Position numbers and translations under genes: made by a program | In this document: one piece after another, positions 13,736 to 25,617 of the stretch | How the letters are laid out: every line of letters begins with the position of its first letter | Position numbering within the stretch: the stretch's first letter is position 1 | The notes under the pieces: generated by a model | Databases searched by the model: none | What the model saw: only the letters and a program-made list of their open reading frames with translations | What the model was told of the DNA's origin: nothing | DNA from: Oscarella lobularis | Taxonomy: Eukaryota > Porifera > Homoscleromorpha > Homosclerophorida > Oscarellidae | Assembly: GCF_947507565.1 (NCBI RefSeq) | Contig: NC_089178.1 | Coordinates: forward strand, 1,178,001-1,242,000 | Length of the DNA: 64,000 bases | Reading direction: 5' to 3'

Positions 13736-16700
13736 ATGAGCACCGTCGGAGTCTCGATGAAAAAATCGCGCGATTTGACGTCGATCCAACAGCCGGGGGC
13801 GCCGGTGAAGACCCCTAAGGAGGCCCAACCGAAGCCAACGCATCGTTCCGAGCCGCGAAAGGTATCGAAACGAAAGAAAAGGGGGGAGTTATAGTTACAG
13901 AGGGGACTTTTTCCTCTTTCAGCCGACTGCCGATCAAGTGAGACTCCACGCGCTGATTGCGATGGAATCGAAGGAGGCGTACGGTCAAGCGAGCAACGTG
14001 GACGTCGAGAAAAAGGTGCGCAACGTTTCGGATATCACGGGAAAGGACGCGGAGCGCGTTTTCTTGGCGCTCGTCGACTGCGACATGGACGAATCGCAGG
14101 CCGTTCAGCGATTGGTCGAAGGAGCGCCCGTCGACGAGGAGTGGCACACGTCGGGCGGCGGGAAAAAGAAGAAACAGCAGCAGCAGCGGATTGGGGGGGA
14201 TCGAGGCAATATTGATGTGATTACTGCGCCGGGATACGAGGGAACGACGACGGAAGAGAAGAAAGGCGGCGGCGGCGGCGGCGGCGGGACTTTTAAAGCG
14301 GGTTTGTTGTCGTTTTTTTGGGCTAAAGAAAGGACTCTTATAGGATTGGTTTTTAGCTTCTAAGAGTGTTCGGGAAGGGTATGGAGGTAGCGTAGTTGTG
14401 ACGGAGAAGGAGAGTGGAAAAGAGGCTGGCTTCGGCGGCGGCGGCGGCGGCGGAAGTGGACGAGGTACTGGTTTTATAAAACATAGTCTCATGATAGAGT
14501 TTATAGATTTTTCTCACTCTTCCTATTCTTAGGTGGTGGACGCAGTTCTTTTTGGTCGTCTGGATCGAGAGACAGAGGCGGTAGAAGCGGCGGCGGCTCT
14601 GGGGGAACTTTTGTTCAGCGAGACGGGACTTTTCGTGGAGGAAAACTGGGTCATCGCGGCGGCGGCGATAATCCGCGCTTTGGCAAGTCAGTTTTTTTTC
14701 TCTATTATTATTATCCCATTGGACTGTGTTTGAGTCGATCGGTTTCTAGTCATGGCCGTCCCGGTCGAGGAAAGTATAAATATTCGAGGGGAAAAGGAGA
14801 TGGGCATGCGACGGGCGGAAAGCTGGAATCTCCGGAGGCTGGTTTGTCTTCTTTCTCCTCTTTGAACGCGATGCTAATATTTATTTTTAGCGTGGGATTC
14901 CGAAGATGTGAGGCGAGAAGATTCCAAGGGTAGAGCAACGGGGAAAGGAACGTGGACCAATCGAAAGGAGACCTCGGAATGGAATGGTATCAGTGAGGAA
15001 TCCCGTCCGTGGACTGTGGCAGAACCGGACGTAAAGAGTCCCGCCGTGTCTAATAACAGAGACGAGGGACAGCAGAGGTATTCACCTATTCTAATACTCG
15101 TCATCTTCTTATTCTTATTCTTAGAGGTATTGTCAATGAACGGGCTCTTGAAGATCCCGCTATTATTTCCATTCAAATGTCAGCAACGCCTTCGATGACC
15201 ACGACGGCAACGTTGAATCTGGAGCGTCCCAGACGGCAACGAGTCATCAAGAGAGGCCCGTCACAGGTTTGTTGTATGTATGCTCATATGAACGTTGCGC
15301 GGAGTCCGTGTTTATTCGCGTAGATTCCCACTGTTCCTGTTGAGATGCCCGACGTGACGTTTGATCCTCGATTGGATGAAGAGGCAATTTCTTCATCATA
15401 AGTTATTTCGAATTGAATCAACTTTGTTTTTTTCACAGTTTTCGGATCTGACGTTTGATTGTGGCAGTCGACTTACGCCCGAGCCAGAAGACGTAAGTAG
15501 AGTACGACGCGATGAAATTTGTTTCTTTATCTTTATTTCTAGGTTGAAGAGGTCTCTAGTCCGTTGGTTGAAGTGTCGTCGTCTCCATCTCTCTCAGAAG
15601 GGTAAATTCTTCGCCTTGTCCAAAGGACTTCTCCTCATAATATCTCCTATAGTCATTTACCTGATCTTTCTACTGCGCCACCCTTGCCACCCGAAGCGTC
15701 TTCCTTAATAAATCCCATTCCTCAAGAGATAACTCAACCGCCGCCGCCACCTTCCGATATGCTCTCGTCTGTTGCTCATCACAGTCAAAGTCCGTTGCTC
15801 TCCGAAAATCTTCAAGAACCTGAAGTACGTGGCATTGCAGCACGAATTAACTAAGCATAGTATTGCTATTTTATTGCAGCCTTTTGTCGCGTCGAAAGTC
15901 AGTTCACTGTCGCCCGTTCTCAGAGATGCGAAGGATAGCGCAAGTCGGGTTCTATCTCCGCCGCTGCAAGACTCCGCCGCGGCGTCTCTCGCGCTTGGGC
16001 CGACGACGGGAATGCCGCCGGCACCTCTACCTATGCCCGACGACGCCGAAACGGTTTCCATGACGAATCAACTGGCGTTGTCGAGTAACACAACGTCGAC
16101 GACGAGCGTGTCTACGTTGCCAACGGCAACAACACATAGCGGACCCGGAGCGTTGCCGCCGCGATCCGGTAAGAAAATAGTCTGACGTTACTCTAATATA
16201 ATTTTCTGTCTATGTTTAGGGAGTGGAACAGGTAAACATGCTCCACCCGGCATGTATCATCCGTCGCCGGCTGCGAACCAACTTCTCCTTCCCAGTGCCG
16301 CCACGTTTCCCTATATGATGAGTTATCAGGGAATGCCGAGCATGGACTATGAGCTCCTTCGCATGCAGGTGAGTCAGTTTTGTCGTCTTCGCCGTTTCTA
16401 AATCGTTTTTTAGAATGCGATAAGTTCGAGGGACGGGTCGATTTCGTCTGGTGCCGGCTCCTTTGATAAGGGCTATCCTCGCGACGTGACGTCAGGAAAT
16501 CCCATCAGCCAACAACCCATGCTGAATCCAATGTATTATCCAAATGCTCCTGGCCTCTACATGCCGCCCGTTTTTGGCATGCCGCCTTACGTGGGATTTC
16601 CCTATCAGGTAGGTTGATAGAAAGAGGGTAAATAGTATAGGGCTCTCATTTTTTTGCTGTGTAAGATGCCGCCGACTAAGGGGGGACCTTCCGGTTATCA

Positions 16701-17243
16701 CGGCGGCGCATCGTTTGGTCAGACGCCGGGAAGCCAAAATTTTCCAGGTATGCGTCTTTTAGAAAGAACGACTTTGGATAGGGGAGGATAGGTTGTTTGT
16801 TTTTTACAAGTATTTGAAGGTGAGCAAGAATTCACGAAGGGGACATATGTCTCAGGGGCGAACAAAGCCAACCAGGGTGGCCACCGTAAGTAGTAGTTCA
16901 TAGGCGCGCAGATCATCAAATAGATAGATCGATATCTTTATAAGGAGGTGCCTTGAGTTCAGTTGAAGCCTACAAGACAACGACGCCGGCGTACGATGGA
17001 CAGAAAGGCGGCGGCGGCGGCGGCGGCGGCGGCGGCTATTCTGGAAATCCCGGCGCTGGAATGGGCTCTGGCGTTCAAGGCGGCGGCAGCGGCTCCGCAC
17101 CTCTGCTCTCCAGTTCCTTTGTGATGTCAGGGGGTGCTAGCAGTTACGGAGCTGCTGCCCATGTTGGTGGCCGAGGCGGGCAGTCCGGTGGAGCCAAGTC
17201 CGCTGGAGGAAAGTATGGTGGCGGCGGAAATTGGCAGTCGTGA
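13736..17243 (+). CDS. UBAP2L: UBAP2/UBAP2L (Lingerer)-type UBA protein
   Basis: An RNA-granule and ubiquitin-associated protein. The ATG at 13736 opens a short basic exon, and the next exon holds the UBA domain (about residues 40-100): DQVRLHALIAMESKEAYGQ, KVRNVSDITGKDAERVFLAL, then VQRLVEGAPVDEEWH, followed by a Lys/Gln tract. Middle exons are Gly/Arg rich. The conserved family block appears as IPTVPVEMPDVTF...FSDLTFDCGS, matching the IPALAVEMP block of UBAP2L. The Pro/Tyr-rich C terminus includes GMYHPSPAANQLLLPS, GMPSMDYELLRMQ and PPVFGMPPYVGFPYQ, and ends GGGGNWQS with TGA at 17241-17243. GGC runs at about 14268-14287 and 17008-17034 encode poly-Gly. The architecture fits the family; UBAP2 and UBAP2L cannot be separated outside vertebrates. 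Confidence 0.85.
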
Positions 17244-18636
17244 TTTCTTCTATGTCCATGACTTGTTAGTGTTTTCTTTTCTTTTTCGTTTTCGTTATCA
17301 CTCTGTACGCTATGAAGTATGTACACGGGGTAATGTAGTATGTCAGTAGGTAGTCTAGTAGTGGTAGGTACTAGGTAGACTAGATATCGGTAATTAAACT
17401 AATGAATTTATCTCTTTGGCGTGCGCACTGCGCCAGGTCACATGTCTCGTTCAAGCAAGGCCGTTTTCGGTAAGAGCTTTTGGGGCGTCGAATGCATGAC
17501 TTTTGCTCTTTCGCTGGTCTTAATGCTTCATGCTGTGATGATAAACTTCTTTCCCCGACCGATTCCTCGTGAGGAAACGCTTTTTCGCAGTGGCGACTGA
17601 CCGCGTGACACCGACCTCGTTCCGCGCTCGCTTCCCACCCGTTCAATCCACTGCAATCGCTTACCACTGCTTTTCTATCTTAGATTCGGAGCAATGCAAC
17701 GTAGCAGAATGAAGGAAAAAAGCACGAGGAGGGGCCCCCTTTCGCACATCTGAGGCATCGAGCGAAATATCGAAGAGCAGAAGCAGAGAAAAGAAGAGAC
17801 AAGAGCAGAGCACGTGAAAAGAAAGCGCAAAGGGGCCTCCTTTGTGAAAGGGAACAGACGATCGAGAAGAGGAGTCTAAAATCGATAATGAAGGCGTTAG
17901 AGGGTTCCTTCCAGTCTTCCACAGGCAGACCTAGCTCAGGTAAGACTCTTGCACTAGTTCTTGCATGTGGATGCATGGGGGGCGGATGTGACACTTTTGC
18001 GCTTGACGTGAAGAAACCATGGAAGAAACTTCGATTCTAGCACGGACTGACTCTCCAATTCTACGATAAAATACGAAAGCAATTTACTCTGGTTTGCCTG
18101 ATTCAAGTATTTCTAGGCGCCCAAGGCACCTGCCCAATCATCATACATGAATGACGTCATTAATTAATGGTGAGCAATCGTTTCTTATTGCATGCCCCCT
18201 TTCTATATTCACTCGTGGCGTTGGGATGAAAAGTAACCATTTTTCGCAGTTTCCACAGCAGGGCCTTCGCGGGCTCAGTGTTGTTATACAGTCCTTCCTT
18301 TGGATGTCTGAATGCCAACATTTTCATAATGTTGACATTCAAAGACGCAATAAAATGCAATCTATACATACGTTGTGTGTGTCTACAGGTTGTGGCTGAA
18401 GGAACTCACGGTGAAATTGGCCTCGTCTGGCGAAATCAAGAAAAAGTGTCAAAATCATGAAGATTTCTGCAAGAAACCCGGCTCCGTCTAAACCGCTTCG
18501 CCCACCTATCCCAAGCCCACGATTCCTACCCTGGTGTCTTGTTACTCGCCGTTCCATACAACCAAGTATGACCTCAACGTTCAAACATGAATTCAGACAA
18601 GAAGCAACGAAAATCAAGCGTAGTTCGAATTCACAT
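17244..18636. other. long stretch without a recognised protein gene; possible spliced non-coding transcript
   Basis: About 1.4 kb between the UBAP2L-like stop and the ALDH C terminus. Plausible + strand splice sites are present: a donor at 17470 (CG|gtaagag), an acceptor ending at 17683 (ctatcttag), a donor just after a short open exon near 17888-17939 (CTCAG|gtaagac), and further acceptor-like sites near 18117, 18249 and 18389. No conserved protein is encoded in any frame. The first intron holds a candidate C/D snoRNA, so a snoRNA host transcript is a reasonable reading. There is an imperfect hairpin at about 18305-18351. Confidence 0.35.
17527..17609 (+). ncRNA. candidate intronic C/D box snoRNA
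   Basis: Box C GTGATGA at 17535-17541 and box D CTGA at 17597-17600 are flanked by a possible terminal stem (CATGC 17529-17533 with GCGTG 17603-17607, one wobble). A C'-like GTGAGGA sits at 17569-17575 and a weaker D'-like CCGA at 17559-17562. The sequence before D', CTTCTTTCCCC (17546-17556), is complementary to the GGGGAAAGAAG stretch that I recall as conserved in eukaryotic large-subunit rRNA. The element lies inside a predicted intron (17470-17683), and box D ends 83 nt before the 3' splice site, the usual spacing for intronic C/D snoRNAs. The D' box is degenerate and the rRNA match is from memory. Confidence 0.42.
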
Positions 18637-20948
<2,312 letters not shown>

Positions 20949-21065
20949 CTCGCTCAGCTCGTGCGTCTACTGTCACGTGTATGATGACGCAGATGACGCC
21001 AGTATGATGCGAAAAGACTGTTCCAATAAACGACAAAAGAAAAAGCAAAAAGCTGAACGACAAAA

Positions 21066-21644
21066 TCAGAAGTACTTCCTGGTGTCAGGATGATTTCTAG
21101 CTTCTTCAATTTTTTTGTAAATAGCTGGCCTATTGTTTCCTTCACGGTACTTTCTTTCGCAGTTTTCAAAATTCACGATAAAATTAGCCTCATCTAACGG
21201 CTCAACGACATCAAGAAAATTGCCAGAACTGGCATACAACTGTTCATGAAATATTTTTTTATCTATGGCCTTCTTGTCCAGAAGGTCGTAGGCCATTTCG
21301 AAGTACTTTCTGCATTTCTGGCGGCATTTGCTCACTCTTTTGTCACCTGGCTGTACCGTAGCTGAAAACCTCCTGCGCTTCACCCAATCCATTCCGGCTT
21401 CCTTTCGCAGTTTCGGAGTTTGCTCGCAGTCGGGATCGAAACGTTTAACTTTTTCATCGTTGTAAAAGCGAGATATTTCTTCGAGGCACATCGAAATGGA
21501 AGTGTAGGACCTTTGGAGTTCTGCTGTACTCTCGTGCCTAAGTTTGTAAAAGTCTAAAGCGAGCGTTCCGAGGGCTCCTACGATGGTGCCTACGGTGGTA
21601 GTCAAGCTTGCGATGGCTGCTAACGTCTTAGGGTTCACATTCAT
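21066..21644 (-). CDS. unrecognised single-pass membrane protein, copy 1
   Basis: A 192-residue intronless gene that I do not recognise. Residues about 8-32 form one hydrophobic segment (LAAIASLTTTVGTIVGALGT) and the rest is charged and helical. It shares blocks with the copy at 22129-22725: LQRSYTSISMCLEEISRFYN, a basic KCRQKC motif, FEMAYDLLDKKAID, SGNFLDVVEPLDEANF and a RPAIYKKIEEARNHPDT tail. Both N termini begin MNV. Conservation across the whole ORF, with differences spread along it, suggests that both copies are translated. The stop is near 21066 and the gene lies about 118 bp upstream of the ALDH start on the same strand. Topology (short N terminus, one membrane anchor, soluble C-terminal domain) is inferred. 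Function unknown. Confidence 0.7.
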   Translation of the reverse strand: MNVNPKTLAAIASLTTTVGTIVGALGTLALDFYKLRHESTAELQRSYTSISMCLEEISRFYNDEKVKRFDPDCEQTPKLRKEAGMDWVKRRRFSATVQPGDKRVSKCRQKCRKYFEMAYDLLDKKAIDKKIFHEQLYASSGNFLDVVEPLDEANFIVNFENCERKYREGNNRPAIYKKIEEARNHPDTRKYF

Positions 21645-22128
21645 AGTCTAGGCCGGCAGGACAGAGTTTGTAACAATGGGTGGAGAGCCAATGACGTGGC
21701 CCTTGTCGCGCACGCGCCTTAAATCAGCCAATGAAGTAAACATTTATCGTTCTATCGAGACCTCGTGAAAGAAAAACGCTCGTCTAAGACGAGTTCGAAT
21801 TGTCTAAGCTTGAGACTTCGCAAATCGAAGCTTCAATAAATAAGCTTTGATTTTAGCCCTGACGTCTTTTTAGTTGAGGGGGACGTCAATCGAGAAAAAG
21901 CGGTTTGAAAGTTTTAGGACCGCCGAACGCATTAGGAACCGCACGTTTTCTCTATAAATAGCTTCTAAAATTTACGAGAGCGTAGGGATTTTGGTCGGCT
22001 CATTATCTATGGTTACAAAATCGCAGTAACAGCGTCCCATAATGCGTTCATCACGTGACTGTATTTCAAAAGTGTTCTAAAGGCAGATACGTGTCTGGAA
22101 AAGGCTGTCCTATTAATTAAACAACAAA
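21645..22128. other. gene-free spacer between the two tandem membrane-protein copies
   Basis: About 480 bp with no exon that I can support. It presumably contains the promoter of the 21066-21644 gene and the 3' UTR of the next one. No repeat structure was seen. Confidence 0.45.
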
Positions 22129-22725
22129 TTAAAAGCAGTTCTTGGTGTCCGGATGTTTTCTGGCTTCTTCAATTTTTTTATAAATCGCTGGCCTGTTTTC
22201 TCCTTCAAAGTATTTTCCTACATGGCTGTAATTCACGGAAAAATTCGCCTCATCTAACGGCTCGACGAGATCGAGAAAATTTCCCGAATTGGCGTAAAGA
22301 TATTCACGAAAAATTTTTTCATCTATGGCATTCTTGTCCAGAAAGTCGTAGGCCATTTCGAAGAACTTTTTGCATTTCTGGCGGCATTTGCTCACTTGTC
22401 TATCACGTGGCTGCATCTTAGCCGATAATCCCTTGCGCTTCGCCCATTCCGCTGCAACTTCCTCTCGCAGTTTCGATATCGGCACCAAATCGTCCGAGTC
22501 GGCGGCATCCGATTTTTTATCGTTGTAAAAGCGAGATATCTCTTCAAGGCACATTGAAATGGAAGTGTACGACCTCTGGAGTTTTGCTGTATTCTGCATT
22601 TGCATTAGGGTTTTCGTTTGTTTTTGCTCGTGTCGAAGTTTGTAAACTTCCAAACCGAGCGTTCCCACTCCGACGATGGTGCCAATAGCGGTGCCAAGAA
22701 CTCCTATCCAAGGGCTCACGTTCAT
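22129..22725 (-). CDS. unrecognised single-pass membrane protein, copy 2
   Basis: A 198-residue intronless paralogue of the 21066-21644 gene. The hydrophobic segment is WIGVLGTAIGTIVGVGTLGL (residues about 6-25). It is followed by a Gln/Lys-rich stretch (KQTKTLMQMQNTAKLQ) that is absent from copy 1 and looks like an extended coiled coil. Shared blocks are SYTSISMCLEEISRFYND, KCRQKCKKFFEMAYDFLDKN, SGNFLDLVEPLDEANF and PAIYKKIEEARKHPDT. Clearly a tandem duplication in direct orientation. Its start is 218 bp from the divergent TMEM45 start at 22943, suggesting a shared promoter region. No family is recognised, so function is unknown. Confidence 0.7.
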   Translation of the reverse strand: MNVSPWIGVLGTAIGTIVGVGTLGLEVYKLRHEQKQTKTLMQMQNTAKLQRSYTSISMCLEEISRFYNDKKSDAADSDDLVPISKLREEVAAEWAKRKGLSAKMQPRDRQVSKCRQKCKKFFEMAYDFLDKNAIDEKIFREYLYANSGNFLDLVEPLDEANFSVNYSHVGKYFEGENRPAIYKKIEEARKHPDTKNCF

Positions 22726-22942
22726 GTCCGTGTGATGAAGCCGGCCGACCCAGAAATTTTTTCAACACAGCGTGCGCTACACGATAAGGTCCACGTCATA
22801 GAGCACTTGCGTTTCAAGTCTCGTGCTCTACATCCAAACGCGCAACATGATCGAACCCGCCTACGCCTGCCTACGCCTTGCCTACCGGAAATACGGGTAC
22901 GCGAGAAACGGTGGGCTCTGTGACGTCAATCGCAAGTGCTCT

Positions 22943-23833
22943 ATGGGCAACTTCATCGGGCACGTCCTGCCAGGATGCTTCTTCTTCATCTTCGGCCTAT
23001 GGTGGATCATTCGCTGCTCGTTTATCTACTATCGAGGAGCAGGAGTGAGTCGTAGTGGCTCGATTCGCCTCTGGCTGCCGTTACGTTGCTGTCGTCGTTC
23101 CGAACGCGCCCTCGTTCGATTTTCTTACGAGGGACTTATTATCATTGTCTGCACGCTTGTCGGAATCGTCGGCGAGCTGACGTGGGGAGATTGGCAACTC
23201 GTCGCTCGAGACGGTCACGGTCACCACGCCCACTTCGTCCATTTGAATAATTTTGAGCACGCGACAATGTTTTCTTTGTTTTTCATCGTCGGCTTAATAA
23301 CGGTTATAGAATCAATGGTATCGTCTTCATTGCAGTTTCCAGTCGGTATAGATAAACTGGCATTAGCATTGGCATATGCCGTCGAAGGTCTCTTATTCTT
23401 TTATCATTTGGACGGGAGACCCGGAATGGACGTGCGACTTCATGAATTGCTCATCTATGCCATACTTGGATGCGTCGGTGCCGTACTTTTAGAGATTGCC
23501 TTTCCGACGAGTTTGCTCTGCATTATTGCTCGATCGTTTTGCAGTCTTCTTCAGGGCAGCTGGTTCTTTCAGATAGCGCACGTTCTTTATGGTTCGTCGC
23601 CATGGGAAGAAACGGATGAAAATTCTGGATTTGTTGTTTTGGCTTTTTGCTGGCACATACTGGGGATTTCAATGGGCAGCCTAGTTCTATTCTTATGTGT
23701 CAGTTGTGTCGTATCGAAGTGTTGCGACCATCGAGCTGCTTCTAGAAATGGGTGGACGAAAAAAGAATGCAAAGAGGAGGAGAGTCCTATGCTTCAGCTT
23801 CAAGATCAACAGGAAGAAAGTTCAACGGTGTAG
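22943..23833 (+). CDS. TMEM45: TMEM45 (DUF716) multipass membrane protein, copy 1
   Basis: A 296-residue intronless protein of the TMEM45/DUF716 family. The start at 22943 gives MGNFIGHVLPGCFFFIFGLW, matching the family N terminus (MANFKGHALPGSFFLIxGL). Conserved His-containing blocks follow: HLNNFEHATMFSLFFIVGL, the SLQFPVGIDKLAL and VEGLLFFYHLDGRP blocks, LHELLIYAILGCVGA, LLQGSWFFQIAHVLYG and FCWHILGIS. About seven hydrophobic segments are visible. The C-terminal tail is acidic and Gln rich. A 60-residue longer N terminus is open upstream but not conserved. The role in animals is poorly defined (membrane/secretory compartments). Confidence 0.88.
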   Translation: MGNFIGHVLPGCFFFIFGLWWIIRCSFIYYRGAGVSRSGSIRLWLPLRCCRRSERALVRFSYEGLIIIVCTLVGIVGELTWGDWQLVARDGHGHHAHFVHLNNFEHATMFSLFFIVGLITVIESMVSSSLQFPVGIDKLALALAYAVEGLLFFYHLDGRPGMDVRLHELLIYAILGCVGAVLLEIAFPTSLLCIIARSFCSLLQGSWFFQIAHVLYGSSPWEETDENSGFVVLAFCWHILGISMGSLVLFLCVSCVVSKCCDHRAASRNGWTKKECKEEESPMLQLQDQQEESSTV

Positions 23834-23981
23834 AAATGTTTTGTCTGGAGCTCACCTGACATATCATTTAGAAATTCTTTATCACATCTATATGACAGTG
23901 GAAATATATTTACTGAGCACGTGCATGACGTGAGGAGACCAATTAGCATTTAGCGCTTCTGTTCCGGTATCCACACTGGTA

Positions 23982-24890
23982 ATGGGCACTTTTATCGGGC
24001 ACGTTCTGCCAGGATGCTTCTTCTTCCTCTACGGCCTTTGGTTCCTCGTTCGTTGCTCGTTCATCTGCTTTTATCGACGAGCAGGGGTGGATCGAAGCGG
24101 TTCAATTCGCCTCTGGCTTCCTTTTCGCTGCTGTCGTCGCCGTCGCCGCTCTGAAACAGAAAGCGGCCTCGTTCGATTGTCCTACGAAGGACTTATCGTC
24201 ATCGCCTGCGCTCTTATCGGATTTGTCGGCGAACTGGCGACAGGCAACTGGCAACTCTACGTCGTTCGCGAGAGCGCGACTCATCACCCGTACGTCGAAT
24301 ACATACATATGAATAAATTTGAGCACGCGACGATGTACGCTTTCTTTTTTCTCGTCGGCCTCGTAACTGTTATAGACTCCATGGTATCGTTCCAATTGCA
24401 ATTTCCCCTTGGTATAGATAGAGTATCATTTGCATTGGCATATGCCGTCGAAGGTCTTTTGTTCTTTTATCATTTGGACGGGAAGAGTGGATTGGAAGTG
24501 CGAGTTCACGTGCTGCTCATCTATGCTATTATTGGATGCGTCGTTGCAACGCTCTTAGAGATTGTCTTTCCGACGAGTTTGCTCTGCGTTACTGCTCGAT
24601 CGTTTTGCACCGTTCTCCAGGGCAGCTGGTTCTTTCAGATAGCACACGTTCTTTATGGTTCGTCGCCGTGGGAGGAAACGAGTGACAATTCTAGATTCGT
24701 TGTTATGGTTTTTTGCTGGCATATATTTGGGATTTTGGTGGGCAGTTTAGTTTTATTCTTTAGTGTCAGTTTAGTTGCAATGAAGTGTTGCAGTCATCGA
24801 GTCGATTCTAGAAACGAGTGGTCGGATAGAAAATTGGAAGAGGAGAGTCTCATGCTTCAGCTTCAACAAGAAGATAATTCGTCTGTGTAG
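23982..24890 (+). CDS. TMEM45: TMEM45 (DUF716) multipass membrane protein, copy 2
   Basis: A 302-residue intronless tandem copy of the preceding gene. It starts MGTFIGHVLPGCFFFLYGLW at 23982 and keeps the family signatures: MNKFEHATMYAFFFLVGL, QFPLGIDRVSFALAYAVEG, LLFFYHLDGKSGLEVRVH, LQGSWFFQIAHVLYGSSPW and FCWHIFGILVG. The two copies are very similar at nucleotide level through the centre and diverge in the Arg-rich loop (CCRRRRRSETESG here) and the C terminus. A polyadenylation signal lies downstream at 24958-24963. Confidence 0.88.
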   Translation: MGTFIGHVLPGCFFFLYGLWFLVRCSFICFYRRAGVDRSGSIRLWLPFRCCRRRRRSETESGLVRLSYEGLIVIACALIGFVGELATGNWQLYVVRESATHHPYVEYIHMNKFEHATMYAFFFLVGLVTVIDSMVSFQLQFPLGIDRVSFALAYAVEGLLFFYHLDGKSGLEVRVHVLLIYAIIGCVVATLLEIVFPTSLLCVTARSFCTVLQGSWFFQIAHVLYGSSPWEETSDNSRFVVMVFCWHIFGILVGSLVLFFSVSLVAMKCCSHRVDSRNEWSDRKLEEESLMLQLQQEDNSSV

Positions 24891-24957
24891 AAACAAGGAG
24901 GAAAGGCACGAATCATATAGAACTCAGACAGTGCAAACCATTTATTTGAATTAAATT

Positions 24958-24963
24958 AATAAA
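24958..24963 (+). promoter_or_regulatory. polyadenylation signal of TMEM45 copy 2
   Basis: AATAAA 68 bp downstream of the TMEM45 copy 2 stop and 66 bp before the DRP1 start. Confidence 0.5.
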
Positions 24964-25028
24964 GCACCGCATCCGGGAAATCAGGTGTTGACGTCATCTA
25001 GTTTGGCTACAAAGTAAAGAACGAAAGA

Positions 25029-25586
25029 ATGGACCGTCTAATACCGGTCATCAACAAGCTCCAAGACGTCTTTGCGACAGTCGGTCGCGAGTACATCCAA
25101 CTGCCGCAAATTGTCGTAATGGGGACTCAGGCAAGCGAGAAAGCGAATCGTCGTCCCGTAGAACCGATCTCCATCGCACGCAGAGTAGCGGAAAGAGCTC
25201 GGTACTCGAAAACATCGTTGGAAAAGACTTCCTTCCTCGCGGTAGGTCCGCGAAGTAGCCAGTGTGCTGCGATGACGTAGCGTCGTTTCGCTAAAAAAAG
25301 GTGCGGGAATTGTTACTCGACGACCTTTGATTCTTCAACTGGTTCACACCGAAGAAACCGAAGGTAATCCGAGGTTTTAATTTTAAAAAAGTATTCGTGT
25401 ATCTAATTATTAGAATACGGGAGGTTTCTTCATTTGAACGACGAAGTAAGTTCTCTCGCGTCAAAAAATTGAAACGATTTGAAAAATTTTTTGTTTAGAA
25501 ATTCGACGATTTTAGCGAAATCAAGGAAGAGATACAGAGAGAAACGGATAGAGTGTCCGGAACAAATAAAGTACAATTCCTAATTT

Positions 25587-25617
<31 letters not shown>

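Noticed and set aside
13815-14492. 225-residue minus-strand open frame, Pro/Ala-rich
   Set aside because: Antisense to the UBA-domain and GGC-repeat exons of the UBAP2L-like gene.
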